From Glandiceps talaboti (lineage: Eukaryota; Hemichordata; Enteropneusta; Spengelidae), in NCBI RefSeq assembly GCF_964340395.1, contig NC_135551.1, positions 2,841,001 through 2,905,000 of the forward strand: a stretch of 64,000 nt of DNA, read 5' to 3'; not shown here. The text below holds more notes on this DNA, generated by a model. It ran no database searches. It was not told the DNA's origin and saw only the letters and a program-made list of their open reading frames with translations. Positions within the stretch are counted from its first letter, which is position 1.

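Overview
This window is animal nuclear DNA: one spliced gene on the minus strand, with introns packed with minisatellites, foldback/MITE-like elements and Penelope-like retroelements. The gene is a VPS13 of the A/C type (bridge-like lipid-transfer protein). Reading right to left, I reconstruct 39 exons with GT..AG borders and matching phases, about 1,937 codons without a stop. Neither end of the gene is present: the chorein N-terminus lies right of base 64000 and the C-terminal domains lie left of base 1. The gene structure, repeat load and element types suggest a marine invertebrate bilaterian. I cannot name the species.

Layout, 5' to 3' of the gene: 64.0-51.1 kb, exons 1-11 (N-terminal half of the rod), with a Tigger/pogo-type element, a degraded Penelope-like fragment and a foldback element whose arm became a 53-bp array. 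48.4-39.9 kb, exons 12-19 (rod and two acidic linkers, one with an FFAT-like sequence across a splice junction). 33.4-9.6 kb, exons 20-35 (SHR-BD/VAB region, six repeats each with the expected Asn), interrupted by arrays of 27, 37, 51, about 31 and 18/21 bp and by a nearly complete Penelope-like element (17.37-21.41 kb, plus strand). 8.8-2.4 kb, exons 36-39, the start of the region after VAB.

The outstanding pattern is that many intronic arrays are built from the gene's own exon-intron junctions. The clearest case is bases 1-2475: a 95-bp unit repeated 26 times, each carrying a whole 54-nt phase 0-0 VPS13 exon with its splice donor. A 55-bp array of about 83 copies (4.1-8.72 kb) repeats the end of exon 36 plus its donor. 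Smaller arrays at 8.96-9.62, 13.39-13.94, 25.1, 26.94-27.06, 41.85-42.17, 48.65-50.1 and 62.89-63.08 kb do the same with donors, acceptors or exon interior. The same tandem growth has hit inserted elements: RT motif B of the Penelope-like element is repeated 19 times in frame, and foldback arms have been expanded.

Roughly 40 percent of the window is tandem repeat. The long open frames in these arrays exist because many units are multiples of three or lack stops, and I do not call them genes. I saw no tRNA, rRNA, CRISPR or prokaryotic feature.
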